NCBI GenBank assembly: GCA_964567785.1
Contig: CAZMOK010000019.1
Coordinates: 1-52,446, forward strand
From: CAZMOK01 sp964567785
GTDB lineage: Bacteria; Bacteroidota; Bacteroidia; Bacteroidales; JAGOPY01
Length of the DNA: 52,446 nucleotides
Direction of reading: 5' to 3'
The position numbers and the translations under genes are program-made. The first letter of the stretch is position 1; each line of letters begins with the position of its first letter. Below, piece after piece: positions 25,087-33,563 of the stretch. The notes below the pieces were generated by a model. The model made no database searches, was not told the origin of the DNA, and was given only the letters and a program-made list of their open reading frames with translations.

Positions 25087-25518
25087 ATGTTACAGCCAAA
25101 AAAGACAAAATACAGGAAACAGCAGAAGGGCAAGATGAAAGGAAATGCCCAGAGGGGCAACCAGCTTGCCTTTGGGTCATTCGGGATCAAGTCTCTTCAG
25201 GCTGAATGGATCACCGGTCGCCAGATCGAGGCGGCCCGTCAGGCTGTTACCCGTCACATGAAACGTGAAGGACAGCTCTGGATCCGTATATTCCCTGACA
25301 AGCCTATTACAAAGAAGCCGGCTGAGGTCAGGATGGGTAAAGGTAAAGGTGCCCCTGAATATTTTGTGGCAAGGGTGACCCCCGGACGTATAATCTTCGA
25401 AGCTGAAGGTGTGCCTATGGAAGTTGCCCGTGAAGCCCTCAGGCTGGCAGCCCAGAAATTACCGGTCACTACAAAATTTGTAGTAAGAAAAGATTATGTT
25501 GAAGAGATTAATAACTGA
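25087..25518 (+). CDS. rplP: 50S ribosomal protein L16
   Basis: Protein of the A-site region of the 50S subunit, 143 residues. It starts MLQPKKTKYRKQQKGKMKGN and contains GAPEYFVARVTPGRIIFE. It is 25 nt after rpsC and 2 nt before rpmC. Confidence 0.98.
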   Translation: MLQPKKTKYRKQQKGKMKGNAQRGNQLAFGSFGIKSLQAEWITGRQIEAARQAVTRHMKREGQLWIRIFPDKPITKKPAEVRMGKGKGAPEYFVARVTPGRIIFEAEGVPMEVAREALRLAAQKLPVTTKFVVRKDYVEEINN

Positions 25519-25520
25519 TC

Positions 25521-25724
25521 ATGAAGAATCAAGTAATTAAAGAACTCAGTACCGACGAGATCATCGAAAGGCTTGAAGAAGAAAGGAAACAGCTTACGAG
25601 ACTGAAGTTGAACAATACTGTCTCAACCCTGGAAAATCCCAATAAGATCAGGGAATACAGGAAGACGATAGCAAGGATGATGACGGAACTGAGAAAGCGC
25701 GAAATAGAAGGAGAAAATAAGTAA
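25521..25724 (+). CDS. rpmC: 50S ribosomal protein L29
   Basis: Small helical-hairpin protein at the tunnel exit, 67 residues. It starts MKNQVIKELSTDEIIERLEE and holds the family core NPNKIREYRKTIARMMT. Confidence 0.96.
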   Translation: MKNQVIKELSTDEIIERLEEERKQLTRLKLNNTVSTLENPNKIREYRKTIARMMTELRKREIEGENK

Positions 25725-25735
25725 TAAGATACCCG

Positions 25736-25990
25736 ATGGAAAGAAATCTTAGAAAAGAACGTATCGGCCTGGTTGTCAGTAATAAGATGGACAAATCTAT
25801 TGTTGTGCAAATTGGCAGGAAGGTCAAGCACCCCATTTACGGGAAGTTTGTTAAGAAAACCTCCCAGTTTGTTGCCCACGACGAGAAGAATGAATGCAAC
25901 AACGGGGATACGGTACGAATAATGGAAACGAGGCCATTGAGCCGCAGGAAACGTTGGAGATTAGTTGAAATACTTGAAAGAGCTAAATAA
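25736..25990 (+). CDS. rpsQ: 30S ribosomal protein S17
   Basis: OB-fold primary binding protein of 16S rRNA, 84 residues. Typical features are RIGLVVSNKMDKSIVVQIGR and METRPLSRRKRWRLVEI. The next gene begins 2 nt after its stop. Confidence 0.97.
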   Translation: MERNLRKERIGLVVSNKMDKSIVVQIGRKVKHPIYGKFVKKTSQFVAHDEKNECNNGDTVRIMETRPLSRRKRWRLVEILERAK

Positions 25991-25992
25991 TT

Positions 25993-26361
25993 ATGATACA
26001 GCAGGAATCGAAATTAGCGGTAGCGGATAACAGCGGTGCAAGGGAAGTTCTTTGCATCAGGGTACTTGGTGGTACCGGCAGAAGGTACGCTTCCATCGGT
26101 GACAAGATCATTGTCACTGTTAAGAACGCCATGCCCTCAGGAAACATCAAGAAAGGGACCATTGCAAAAGCTGTTGTGGTACGTACCAACAAAGAGATCC
26201 GCAGGCCCGATGGGTCCTATATCCGCTTCGACGACAATGCAGTCGTTCTGCTTAACAACGCAGGTGAAATGATTGGGACCCGTATTTTCGGCCCGGTGGC
26301 CAGGGAGTTGAGAGATAAGCAATATATGAAGATAGTATCACTTGCACCCGAGGTGTTATAA
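25993..26361 (+). CDS. rplN: 50S ribosomal protein L14
   Basis: 50S protein at the subunit interface, 122 residues. It starts MIQQESKLAVADNSGAREVL and ends ELRDKQYMKIVSLAPEVL, as in nearly all bacteria. Confidence 0.98.
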   Translation: MIQQESKLAVADNSGAREVLCIRVLGGTGRRYASIGDKIIVTVKNAMPSGNIKKGTIAKAVVVRTNKEIRRPDGSYIRFDDNAVVLLNNAGEMIGTRIFGPVARELRDKQYMKIVSLAPEVL

Positions 26362-26373
26362 ATAATATTGATC

Positions 26374-26697
26374 ATGAACAATAAACTACATGTAAAGAAA
26401 GGGGATACCGTGATGGTCACTGCAGGGAATGCAAAAGGCCAGCAGGGCAGGGTGCTTATGGTTGACAAGCGCAATCAGAAAGCCATTGTTGAAGGAGTCA
26501 ACATGGTATCAAAGCACGAGCGCCCAACCAACGACAACCCCCAGGGTGGCATTGTTAAAAAGGAAGCCCCGATCCACATTTCTAACCTGAAAGTGATCGA
26601 CGGCTCCGGTAAGCCGACACGGATCGGCAGAAAGCTTGATGAAAAGTCAGAAAAGCTTGTCCGCTATTCTAAAAATACAGGGGAGGTAATCAAGTAA
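26374..26697 (+). CDS. rplX: 50S ribosomal protein L24
   Basis: Assembly-initiator with an N-terminal KOW motif (KKGDTVMVTAGNAKGQQGRV). I take the ATG at 26374 (MNNKLHVKKGD) rather than the in-frame TTG two codons upstream, giving 107 residues. The stop TAA overlaps the ATG of rplE. Confidence 0.96.
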   Translation: MNNKLHVKKGDTVMVTAGNAKGQQGRVLMVDKRNQKAIVEGVNMVSKHERPTNDNPQGGIVKKEAPIHISNLKVIDGSGKPTRIGRKLDEKSEKLVRYSKNTGEVIK

Positions 26698-27269
26698 TGG
26701 AAGAGAAACAAGTCATGGAATACATTCCGGCATTAAGGAAAAAATATTACGAGGAAATCGTGCCTGCTCTCAAAGAACAGTTCAAATACACGAATTCCAT
26801 GCAGGTGCCCAGGCTCCTCAAGATCTCTTTGAACCAGGGACTTGGAGACGCTATCACCGATAAAAAGCTGATTGACGCGGGAATCGAGGAGATGACCCTG
26901 ATCACCGGCCAGAAGGCTGTTGCCACAAAGTCGAAGAAGGACATCTCAAACTTCAAGTTAAGAAGGAACGTTCCCATCGGAGTGAGGGTTACCCTGAGAG
27001 ATGATAAAATGTATGAATTCCTTGAGAGACTGATATCGGTTGCTATGCCGAGGATCAGGGACTTCAGGGGAATCAGCGACAAAGGTTTCGACGGTAGGGG
27101 CAATTACACCTTCGGCGTACCCGAGCAGATCATATTTACCGAGATCAACCTTGATAAGGTACATAAGATCAATGGTATGGACATCACCTTTGTCACCAGC
27201 GCAAGTACAGATAAAGAAGCATTTGCACTGCTTAAGGAATTTGGTTTACCATTCAGGAATCAAAAATAA
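26697..27269 (+). CDS. rplE: 50S ribosomal protein L5
   Basis: 5S rRNA-binding protein of the central protuberance. Conserved segments are MQVPRLLKISLNQGLGDA, TGQKAVATKSKKDISNFKLR and RGNYTFGVPEQIIFTEI. Starting at 26697 gives 190 residues; a second ATG at 26715 (MEYIPALRKKYY) is an alternative start. It overlaps rplX by 1 nt. Confidence 0.97.
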   Translation: MEEKQVMEYIPALRKKYYEEIVPALKEQFKYTNSMQVPRLLKISLNQGLGDAITDKKLIDAGIEEMTLITGQKAVATKSKKDISNFKLRRNVPIGVRVTLRDDKMYEFLERLISVAMPRIRDFRGISDKGFDGRGNYTFGVPEQIIFTEINLDKVHKINGMDITFVTSASTDKEAFALLKEFGLPFRNQK

Positions 27270-27278
27270 AACAGAAAT

Positions 27279-27548
27279 ATGGCAAAAGAGTCAATGAAAG
27301 CCAGGGAAGTTAAAAGGCAAAAGCTTGTCGACAAGTATGCCGAGAAGAGGGCTGCACTGAAAGCTGCCGGCGATTATGCTGCACTTCAGAAGCTCCCCAA
27401 GAACGCTTCACCTGTAAGGCTACACAACAGATGCAAATTGACGGGAAGGCCCAAGGGATATATGAGGAGATTCGGTATTTCCAGGATCAATTTCCGGGAG
27501 ATGGCAGGAAATGGGCTTATACCCGGCGTTAAAAAGGCTAGTTGGTAA
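27279..27548 (+). CDS. rpsN: 30S ribosomal protein S14, zinc-free type
   Basis: 89-residue S14 with the C-terminal core LHNRCKLTGRPKGYMRRFGI. The CxxC pairs of the zinc-binding form are missing (a single Cys), so this is the zinc-independent form. Confidence 0.97.
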   Translation: MAKESMKAREVKRQKLVDKYAEKRAALKAAGDYAALQKLPKNASPVRLHNRCKLTGRPKGYMRRFGISRINFREMAGNGLIPGVKKASW

Positions 27549-27569
27549 TAATTAATAGATGAATAAAAG

Positions 27570-27971
27570 ATGACAGATCCTATTGCAGATTATCTGACCA
27601 GGGTAAGAAACGCCTTAATGGCCAACCACAGGGTGGTTGAGATTCCGGGGTCCAATCTTAAGGAGGAACTCACAAAGATCCTCTTTGATAAAGGATTTAT
27701 CCTCAACTACAAGGTTGAAGGAAAGGAAGAAAACAGGCAGACTAATATAAAGATAGCCCTGAAATATCACCCGGTTACAAAGCAACCGGCCATAAATTCA
27801 CTCACAAGGGTAAGCAAGCCCGGCCTAAGGAAATATGTCGGGGCCGACAACCTGCCCAGGGTGTTGAACGGACTCGGAATAGCCGTTCTCTCCACTTCAA
27901 AGGGGCTTATGACCGATAAGGAAGCCCGTAAGGAGAAAATGGGGGGTGAAGTATTGTGTTACATAAGTTAA
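27570..27971 (+). CDS. rpsH: 30S ribosomal protein S8
   Basis: Central-domain 16S rRNA-binding protein, 133 residues. It starts MTDPIADYLTRVRNALMANH and ends with GLMTDKEARKEKMGGEVLCY, typical of the family. In E. coli it is the spc operon repressor. Confidence 0.98.
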   Translation: MTDPIADYLTRVRNALMANHRVVEIPGSNLKEELTKILFDKGFILNYKVEGKEENRQTNIKIALKYHPVTKQPAINSLTRVSKPGLRKYVGADNLPRVLNGLGIAVLSTSKGLMTDKEARKEKMGGEVLCYIS

Positions 27972-27983
27972 AAAGATAAGAAA

Positions 27984-28541
27984 ATGTCTAGAATAGGTAA
28001 AGCTCCGGTAAATATACCAGATGGTGTTGAGGTTAAGATCTCAGACGATAATACCGTAACGGTGAAAGGAAAGCTGGGAGAATTGCACCAGTCTGTCGAT
28101 CCTGATATAGAAGTGAAGGTTGAAGATGGTACTGTTTTGCTGAGCCGCCCGAGCGAAAGCACCCGTCATAAATCACTCCATGGCCTCTACAGGGCGCTGA
28201 TAGCCAATATGGTCAAAGGGGTTTCTGAAGGCTTCAAAATAGTCCAGGAACTCGTAGGGGTAGGTTACAAAGCCCAGGCAAAAGGCCAGTTGCTGGAATT
28301 ATCCCTCGGTTTTTCACATAACATATATATGCAACTCCCCGACGAAATAAAGGTGGAGACGGTAACTGAAAGAGGTAAAAATCCGGTTATAACACTTACT
28401 TCCCACGATAAACAACTGGTCGGACAGGTTGCTTCGAAGATCAGGTCGCTGAGGGAACCAGAACCATATAAGGGCAAAGGTGTTAAATTCCAGGGTGAAT
28501 ACATTAGGAGAAAGGCCGGAAAGGCAGCAGCAGAAAAGTAA
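27984..28541 (+). CDS. rplF: 50S ribosomal protein L6
   Basis: Two-domain L6, 185 residues, starting MSRIGKAPVNIPDGVEVKIS. The family signature PEPYKGKGVKFQGEYIRRKA is close to the C-terminus. Confidence 0.98.
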   Translation: MSRIGKAPVNIPDGVEVKISDDNTVTVKGKLGELHQSVDPDIEVKVEDGTVLLSRPSESTRHKSLHGLYRALIANMVKGVSEGFKIVQELVGVGYKAQAKGQLLELSLGFSHNIYMQLPDEIKVETVTERGKNPVITLTSHDKQLVGQVASKIRSLREPEPYKGKGVKFQGEYIRRKAGKAAAEK

Positions 28542-28566
28542 TAACAGCTTAATTCATCGGATCACC

Positions 28567-28944
28567 ATGAATCTTAAAAATATCAGAAGTAAAAACAAAA
28601 AGTCCTTCAGAAGGTACAGGATCAAATACAGGATCAGGAAAAACCTTCAGGGCACGGCAGAAAAACCCAGGTTATCGGTATACCGCAGTAACAAGCAGGT
28701 TTATGTCCAACTTATAGATGACCTTACAGGAAATACGCTTGCCTCAGCTTCTTCACAGCTGAAGGGAATAGCAGACAAGCCGGTCAACAAAACCGAAAAG
28801 GCGAAACTCGTAGGGCAAACGATAGCTGAAATAGCGAAAGAGGCCGGTATCGAAAATGTGGTTTTCGACAGAAACGGGTATTTATATCACGGCCGTATTA
28901 AAGCTTTAGCTGAAGGTGCTAGAGAAAATGGCTTAAAATTCTAA
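28567..28944 (+). CDS. rplR: 50S ribosomal protein L18
   Basis: 5S rRNA-binding protein, 125 residues. I place the start at ATG 28567 (MNLKNIRSKNKKSFRRYRIK); the longer frame upstream overlaps the end of rplF and is not conserved in the family. Core sequence KPRLSVYRSNKQVYVQLIDD and the C-terminus GYLYHGRIKALAEGARE are typical. Confidence 0.96.
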   Translation: MNLKNIRSKNKKSFRRYRIKYRIRKNLQGTAEKPRLSVYRSNKQVYVQLIDDLTGNTLASASSQLKGIADKPVNKTEKAKLVGQTIAEIAKEAGIENVVFDRNGYLYHGRIKALAEGARENGLKF

Positions 28945-28951
28945 ATGAGAT

Positions 28952-29470
28952 ATGGCAAATCTGAACGTAAAAAGAGTCAAATCCAGTGAAATAGAATTCA
29001 AGGACCGCCTTGTAAGCATACAGCGTGTTACTAAAGTGACCAAAGGGGGCCGGACATTCAGTTTCTCAGCCATTGTAGTGGTTGGCAATGAAAATGGTGT
29101 TGTTGGCTACGGACTTGGAAAGGCCAAGGAGGTTACCTCGGCAATTGCCAAGGGTATCGACGATGCCAAGAAAAACCTTATAAAGGTGCCGGTCCTCAAA
29201 GGAACAGTGCCTCACGAGGGTACCGGAAAGTACAGCGGTGCAAGGGTATTCATTAAGCCTGCCGCGCCGGGTACGGGTGTCATTGCAGGGGGTGCTATGC
29301 GTGCAGTTTTCGACAGTGTGGGTATCAGCGATGTGCTCGCCAAGTCGAAGGGCTCTTCTAACCCCCACTCAGTTGTCAAGGCAACCATCAACGCCCTGGC
29401 AAGTATGAGGGATGCATATACAGTAGCCCAGCTAAGGGATGTTGACGTAGAAAAAGTTTTTAACGGTTAA
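28952..29470 (+). CDS. rpsE: 30S ribosomal protein S5
   Basis: 172-residue S5 with the dsRNA-binding-like N-terminal domain (DRLVSIQRVTKVTKGGRTF) and conserved VPHEGTGKYSGARV and APGTGVIAGGAMRAV. It is 7 nt after rplR and 1 nt before rpmD. Confidence 0.98.
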   Translation: MANLNVKRVKSSEIEFKDRLVSIQRVTKVTKGGRTFSFSAIVVVGNENGVVGYGLGKAKEVTSAIAKGIDDAKKNLIKVPVLKGTVPHEGTGKYSGARVFIKPAAPGTGVIAGGAMRAVFDSVGISDVLAKSKGSSNPHSVVKATINALASMRDAYTVAQLRDVDVEKVFNG

Positions 29471-29471
29471 A

Positions 29472-29669
29472 ATGAGTACGGTAATGAAAAAGCTCAGGAT
29501 TACCCAGGTGAAAAGCTGCATCGACCGGCCTGCAAGGCAAAAAAGGACGATGGAAGCATTAGGGCTTAAGAGGATGCATCAAAGTGTGGAAAAAGAAGCC
29601 ACTCCTCAGATCATAGGTATGGTAAACAAAATATCACACCTTTTGAAGGTGGAAGAAATTAGTAAATAA
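29472..29669 (+). CDS. rpmD: 50S ribosomal protein L30
   Basis: Small 50S protein with LRITQVKSCIDRPARQKRT and LGLKRMHQSV. The start may be ATG 29472 (65 residues) or ATG 29484 (61 residues, MKKLRITQV), the latter closer to the usual family length. Confidence 0.95.
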   Translation: MSTVMKKLRITQVKSCIDRPARQKRTMEALGLKRMHQSVEKEATPQIIGMVNKISHLLKVEEISK

Positions 29670-29689
29670 CATTTAACAAACTCGATAAT

Positions 29690-30136
29690 ATGGATTTGAG
29701 CAATCTCAAACCGGCAAAAGGATCTACGAAAAGCAGTAAGCGTATCGGTCGCGGAGAAGGATCCGGTAAAGGCGGCACCGCCACCAGGGGACATAAAGGT
29801 GCAAAATCCAGGTCAGGATATAGCAGAAAAGCCGGCTTTGAAGGCGGACAGATGCCTCTTTTCAGGCGCGTACCGAAGTTCGGTTTTAAAAACCGTAACA
29901 GGATAGCCTATCATGGCATCAACCTCGATACACTTCAAAAGCTGGTTGATGAACATAAGATGGATAAGATTGATCCTGCTGTACTGGTTGACCATGGACT
30001 TGCCGATGACAAAGATCTCATTAAGATACTGGGCAGGGGAGAGTTAACTGCAAAAGTTGAAGTAACTGCCCATGCTTTTTCTGAAAAGGCAAAGTCGGCC
30101 ATTGAATCTCAAGGTGGTGTAGCAACGATAATCTAA
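29690..30136 (+). CDS. rplO: 50S ribosomal protein L15
   Basis: Late-assembly 50S protein, 148 residues. The Gly/Lys/Arg-rich N-terminal extension (GRGEGSGKGGTATRGHKGAK) and FEGGQMPLFRRVPKFGF are hallmarks. It is 8 nt before secY. Confidence 0.97.
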   Translation: MDLSNLKPAKGSTKSSKRIGRGEGSGKGGTATRGHKGAKSRSGYSRKAGFEGGQMPLFRRVPKFGFKNRNRIAYHGINLDTLQKLVDEHKMDKIDPAVLVDHGLADDKDLIKILGRGELTAKVEVTAHAFSEKAKSAIESQGGVATII

Positions 30137-30144
30137 TTTGACTG

Positions 30145-31506
30145 ATGAAGAAACTTATACAGACCATAAGGAACATTATCAAGATTGAAGACCTCAGGGC
30201 GAGGATATTGTACACCCTTGGCATCATTCTGATCTACCGCCTTGGATCGTACGTTGTCCTTCCGGGTATAGATCCGAATATGCTTTCCGAACTGCAAAGC
30301 CAGACTTCGGGCGGATTGCTCGGACTGTTGAGTATGTTCACCGGGGGCGCGTTTTCAAATGCTTCGGTTTTTGCACTCGGTATCATGCCCTATATCTCGG
30401 CATCCATTGTGATACAGTTGCTCGGTATGGCCATACCCTATTTCCAGAAACTGCAAAGAGAGGGTGAGAGCGGAAGGAAGAAGATCAATCAGATCACAAG
30501 GTACCTTACAGTGCTCATCACTGCTTTCCAGGCACCGGGATACATCAGGGGTATTATCCTTACAAACCTCCCGCCTGAAGCAGTTGCGCCGTTCGACCCT
30601 AATGTTACAAGTCCTTCGGCCTTTTTCTGGTTTTCATCCATAGTGATCCTCGTAGCCGGTACCATGTTCATTATGTGGCTTGGTGAAAGGATCACCGATA
30701 AAGGTATCGGTAACGGTATATCACTCATAATCATGATCGGTATCATTGCCCAGCTTCCTTTTGCCCTTGCAGGTGAATTTGTCTCCAGGATGGAAGAACA
30801 GGGTGGAGGGCTCGTTTATTTCGTTCTTGAGGTCGTGGTTCTGATATTTGTCGTTCTTCTCACCATCCTGCTTGTGCAGGGGACCCGTAAGATACCCGTG
30901 CAGTATGCGAAGAGGATAGTCGGGAACAGGCAGTATGGTGGCGTAAGGCAGTATATCCCACTGAAAGTGAATGCTGCAGGTGTTATGCCCATCATCTTTG
31001 CACAGGCTATCATGTTCCTGCCCATCACCATAGCAGGTTTTGCCAATTCAGCCAATGTTTCGGCTTTTGCGGCTGCTTTTTCAAACCCCTGGGGCTTCTG
31101 GTATAACCTGGTCTTTTTCGCCCTGATCATAATATTTACTTATTTCTATACGGCGATTACGATCAACCCGAACCAGATGGCAGAGGATATGAAGAAGAAC
31201 GGGGGATTTATACCCGGTGTGAAGCCCGGGAGGAAGACAGCCGACTTTATCGACGGGGTCATGTCGAAGATCACGCTTCCTGGGTCGATCTTCCTCGGGC
31301 TAGTGGCCATACTTCCGGCCATTGTAGTGAATGTTGGTGTGAACCAGCAGTTTGCACAGTTTTTCGGCGGAACGTCGCTGCTCATTATGGTTGGCGTGGT
31401 GCTCGATACACTGATGCAAATAGAAAGTCACCTGCTGATGAGGCATTACGACGGATTTACCAAGTCGGGCAGGATAAAAGGTAGAACAGCAATGAGTATG
31501 GGGTAA
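30145..31506 (+). CDS. secY: Protein translocase subunit SecY
   Basis: Channel subunit of the Sec translocon, inner membrane, 453 residues with ten predicted membrane helices. The plug region follows YRLGSYVVLPGIDPN, and the cytoplasmic loop between helices 8 and 9 ends in NGGFIPGVKPGRKT, a standard SecY motif. It lies between rplO and map; adk, which often lies here in other phyla, is absent. Confidence 0.98.
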   Translation: MKKLIQTIRNIIKIEDLRARILYTLGIILIYRLGSYVVLPGIDPNMLSELQSQTSGGLLGLLSMFTGGAFSNASVFALGIMPYISASIVIQLLGMAIPYFQKLQREGESGRKKINQITRYLTVLITAFQAPGYIRGIILTNLPPEAVAPFDPNVTSPSAFFWFSSIVILVAGTMFIMWLGERITDKGIGNGISLIIMIGIIAQLPFALAGEFVSRMEEQGGGLVYFVLEVVVLIFVVLLTILLVQGTRKIPVQYAKRIVGNRQYGGVRQYIPLKVNAAGVMPIIFAQAIMFLPITIAGFANSANVSAFAAAFSNPWGFWYNLVFFALIIIFTYFYTAITINPNQMAEDMKKNGGFIPGVKPGRKTADFIDGVMSKITLPGSIFLGLVAILPAIVVNVGVNQQFAQFFGGTSLLIMVGVVLDTLMQIESHLLMRHYDGFTKSGRIKGRTAMSMG

Positions 31507-31510
31507 TTGA

Positions 31511-32290
31511 ATGTTAATACCTATTAAGACAGAAGAAGAAATTGAACTGATAAGAAAGAGTTCTTTGCTTGTTGGAAAAACCCTGGCACTGGTTGCCAGG
31601 CACATTGCACCCGGTGTGCAGACCCTGAAACTCGACAGGATGGCTGAGGAGTTCATAAGGGATAATGGCGCAGTTCCCGGGTTCAAAGGATACCACGGGT
31701 TTCCCTATACACTCTGCATCTCAGTGAACGAGCAGGTGGTACATGGTTTTCCCGGAGAGGACCATCTTAGGGATGGTGATATAGCATCCATTGATTGCGG
31801 TGTGCTGATGAATGGCTTCTACGGCGATTCGGCCTTCACTTTTGGTGTTGGTAATGTTGCGGAGGATGTTCAGTTGCTTATGCAGCGCACCAGGGAATCC
31901 CTTTACAAGGGTATTGAAAAGGCGGTGGCAGGCAACAGGGTTGGCGACATAGGCCATGCCATCCAGGAATATGTTGAAGAATACGGCTATACGGTGGTAA
32001 GAGACCTGGTAGGCCACGGTCTCGGAAAGGAACTGCACGAAAAACCCGAAGTGCCCAATTACGGAAGAAGGGGCCACGGGCCGAAGCTGAAAGAAGGGAT
32101 GGTACTGGCCATTGAGCCGATGATCAACCTCGGTACCAGGGCTGTGGTGCAGGAAAGAGATGGCTGGACCATCAGGACAGCCGACCGGAAACCCTCAGCC
32201 CACTACGAACACGATGTGGTGGTAAGGTCAGGGGAAGCAGAGATCCTTTCAACTTTTGATTATATAGAAGAAGCATTGACAAGTAAATAA
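31511..32290 (+). CDS. map: Methionine aminopeptidase, type I
   Basis: Removes the initiator Met from nascent proteins. The dinuclear metal ligands are all found: Asp95 (SIDCG), Asp106 (GDSAFTF), His169 (VGHGLG), Glu202 (AIEPM) and Glu233 (HYEHDV); the substrate-binding His79 is in VVHGFP. Length 259 residues, 4 nt after secY. Confidence 0.97.
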   Translation: MLIPIKTEEEIELIRKSSLLVGKTLALVARHIAPGVQTLKLDRMAEEFIRDNGAVPGFKGYHGFPYTLCISVNEQVVHGFPGEDHLRDGDIASIDCGVLMNGFYGDSAFTFGVGNVAEDVQLLMQRTRESLYKGIEKAVAGNRVGDIGHAIQEYVEEYGYTVVRDLVGHGLGKELHEKPEVPNYGRRGHGPKLKEGMVLAIEPMINLGTRAVVQERDGWTIRTADRKPSAHYEHDVVVRSGEAEILSTFDYIEEALTSK

Positions 32291-32296
32291 TAATAC

Positions 32297-32515
32297 ATGG
32301 CTAAACAACAGTCGATCGAACAAGACGGAACAGTAATTGAGTCCCTGGGAAATGCAATGTTCAGGGTGGAACTGGAAAACGGGCACATTATCACTGCTCA
32401 CATCAGCGGTAAGATGAGGATGCACTACATCAAAATACTGCCTGGTGATAAAGTGAAACTTGAAATGTCGCCGTACGATCTGACTAAAGGCAGGATAACT
32501 TACAGGTATAAATAA
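32297..32515 (+). CDS. infA: Translation initiation factor IF-1
   Basis: 72-residue single OB-fold factor that binds the 30S A site. Conserved KQQSIEQDGTVIESLGNAMF and YDLTKGRITYRYK are present. It is 6 nt after map. Confidence 0.98.
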   Translation: MAKQQSIEQDGTVIESLGNAMFRVELENGHIITAHISGKMRMHYIKILPGDKVKLEMSPYDLTKGRITYRYK

Positions 32516-32523
32516 CTATTATC

Positions 32524-32640
32524 ATGAAAGTAAGGGCATCAATAAAGAAAAGGTCATCTGACTGTAAGATCGTCAGGAGAAAAGGACGAATCTACATTAT
32601 CAACAAAAAAAATCCGAAACTAAAACAACGTCAAGGATAA
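32524..32640 (+). CDS. rpmJ: 50S ribosomal protein L36, zinc-free type
   Basis: A 38-codon gene between infA and rpsM, easy to miss because of its size. The translation runs from MKVRASIKKR to KNPKLKQRQG, the universal L36 start and end. Of the three Cys and one His that bind zinc in the C+ form only one Cys is kept, so this is the zinc-independent version, as with S14 in the same cluster. Confidence 0.96.
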   Translation: MKVRASIKKRSSDCKIVRRKGRIYIINKKNPKLKQRQG

Positions 32641-32657
32641 TATAAATAGGAATAGAT

Positions 32658-33038
32658 ATGGCCAGAATTGCAGGAATAGATCTTCCAAGGAATAAAAGAG
32701 GCGTTGTAAGCCTCACTTATGTCTATGGCATAGGCAGGAGCACTGCCGAAAAAATACTCACCAAAGCCGGTGTGGACTGGAACAAGAAGGTTCAGGACTG
32801 GGACGATGATGAGCAGAATGCCATAAGGAACATCATTAACGATGAGTTCAAGGTTGAAGGTGCGCTGCGTTCAGAAACGCAGATGAACATCAAGCGTTTG
32901 ATGGACATTGGTTCTTACCGCGGCATCCGTCACCGTATCGGCTTACCGGTAAGGGGACAGAGCACAAAGAACAATGCACGTACACGTAAGGGTAAGAAAA
33001 AAACAGTTGCTAACAAGAAGAAAGCACCTAAAGGTTAA
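32658..33038 (+). CDS. rpsM: 30S ribosomal protein S13
   Basis: Head protein contacting the P-site tRNA and L5, 126 residues. It starts MARIAGIDLPRNKRGVVSLT and contains GSYRGIRHRIGLPVRGQST with a Lys-rich tail. Unusually for this cluster, 93 nt separate it from rpsK, most of it filled by a heptad array. Confidence 0.98.
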   Translation: MARIAGIDLPRNKRGVVSLTYVYGIGRSTAEKILTKAGVDWNKKVQDWDDDEQNAIRNIINDEFKVEGALRSETQMNIKRLMDIGSYRGIRHRIGLPVRGQSTKNNARTRKGKKKTVANKKKAPKG

Positions 33039-33039
33039 A

Positions 33040-33088
33040 AGTAATTAGTGATTGGTAATCAGTAATTAATAATTAACAATTAACAGTT
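33040..33088. repeat. Heptanucleotide-period array 5 (7 units), inside the ribosomal operon
   Basis: Seven 7-nt units of the type AGTAATT (variants AGTGATT, GGTAATC, AATAATT, AACAATT, AACAGTT) begin one base after the rpsM stop codon. Further right, GCTG recurs at a 14-nt step to about 33108. The unit sequence drifts along the array while the period stays 7. No promoter is seen between it and rpsK. Confidence 0.85.
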
Positions 33089-33131
33089 AGCGCTGGTTAC
33101 CGGTAGCTGATCATATAAAAAAGAATCAAGA

Positions 33132-33521
33132 ATGGCAAAGACAACCAGATCTGCAAGAAAGAGGGTAGTAAGTGTTGAGCCTACAGGAAGGGCTTACATT
33201 AATGCATCATTTAACAACATCATAATTACCCTTACTAATTCAAATGGCCAGGTTATTACCTGGGCATCGGCAGGCAAGATGGGATTCAAGGGTTCCAAGA
33301 AGAACACGCCTTATGCAGCCCAGGTGGCTGCGGAGGAATGTGCCAAGTCGGCATACGACATGGGGCTCAGAAAGGTAAAGGTCTATGTTAAGGGCCCGGG
33401 TGCCGGTCGTGAATCGGCCATCCGAACACTGCACACAAATGGTATTGAAGTAACAGAGATACAAGATGTTACGCCTCTACCGCATAACGGCTGCAGGCCA
33501 CCCAAAAGAAGAAGAGTATAA
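33132..33521 (+). CDS. rpsK: 30S ribosomal protein S11
   Basis: Platform protein of the 30S subunit, 129 residues, with FNNIIITLTNSNGQVITWAS and the C-terminal TPLPHNGCRPPKRRRV. Confidence 0.98.
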   Translation: MAKTTRSARKRVVSVEPTGRAYINASFNNIIITLTNSNGQVITWASAGKMGFKGSKKNTPYAAQVAAEECAKSAYDMGLRKVKVYVKGPGAGRESAIRTLHTNGIEVTEIQDVTPLPHNGCRPPKRRRV

Positions 33522-33563
33522 GAGTATAATCAATAAAGAATATATCAATCACAGGAATAAGAA

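Noticed and set aside
33040..33088. The rpsM-rpsK repeat as a CRISPR array
   Set aside because: Units are 7 nt with no spacers and they drift in sequence; CRISPR repeats are longer and separated by unique spacers. No cas genes are present.
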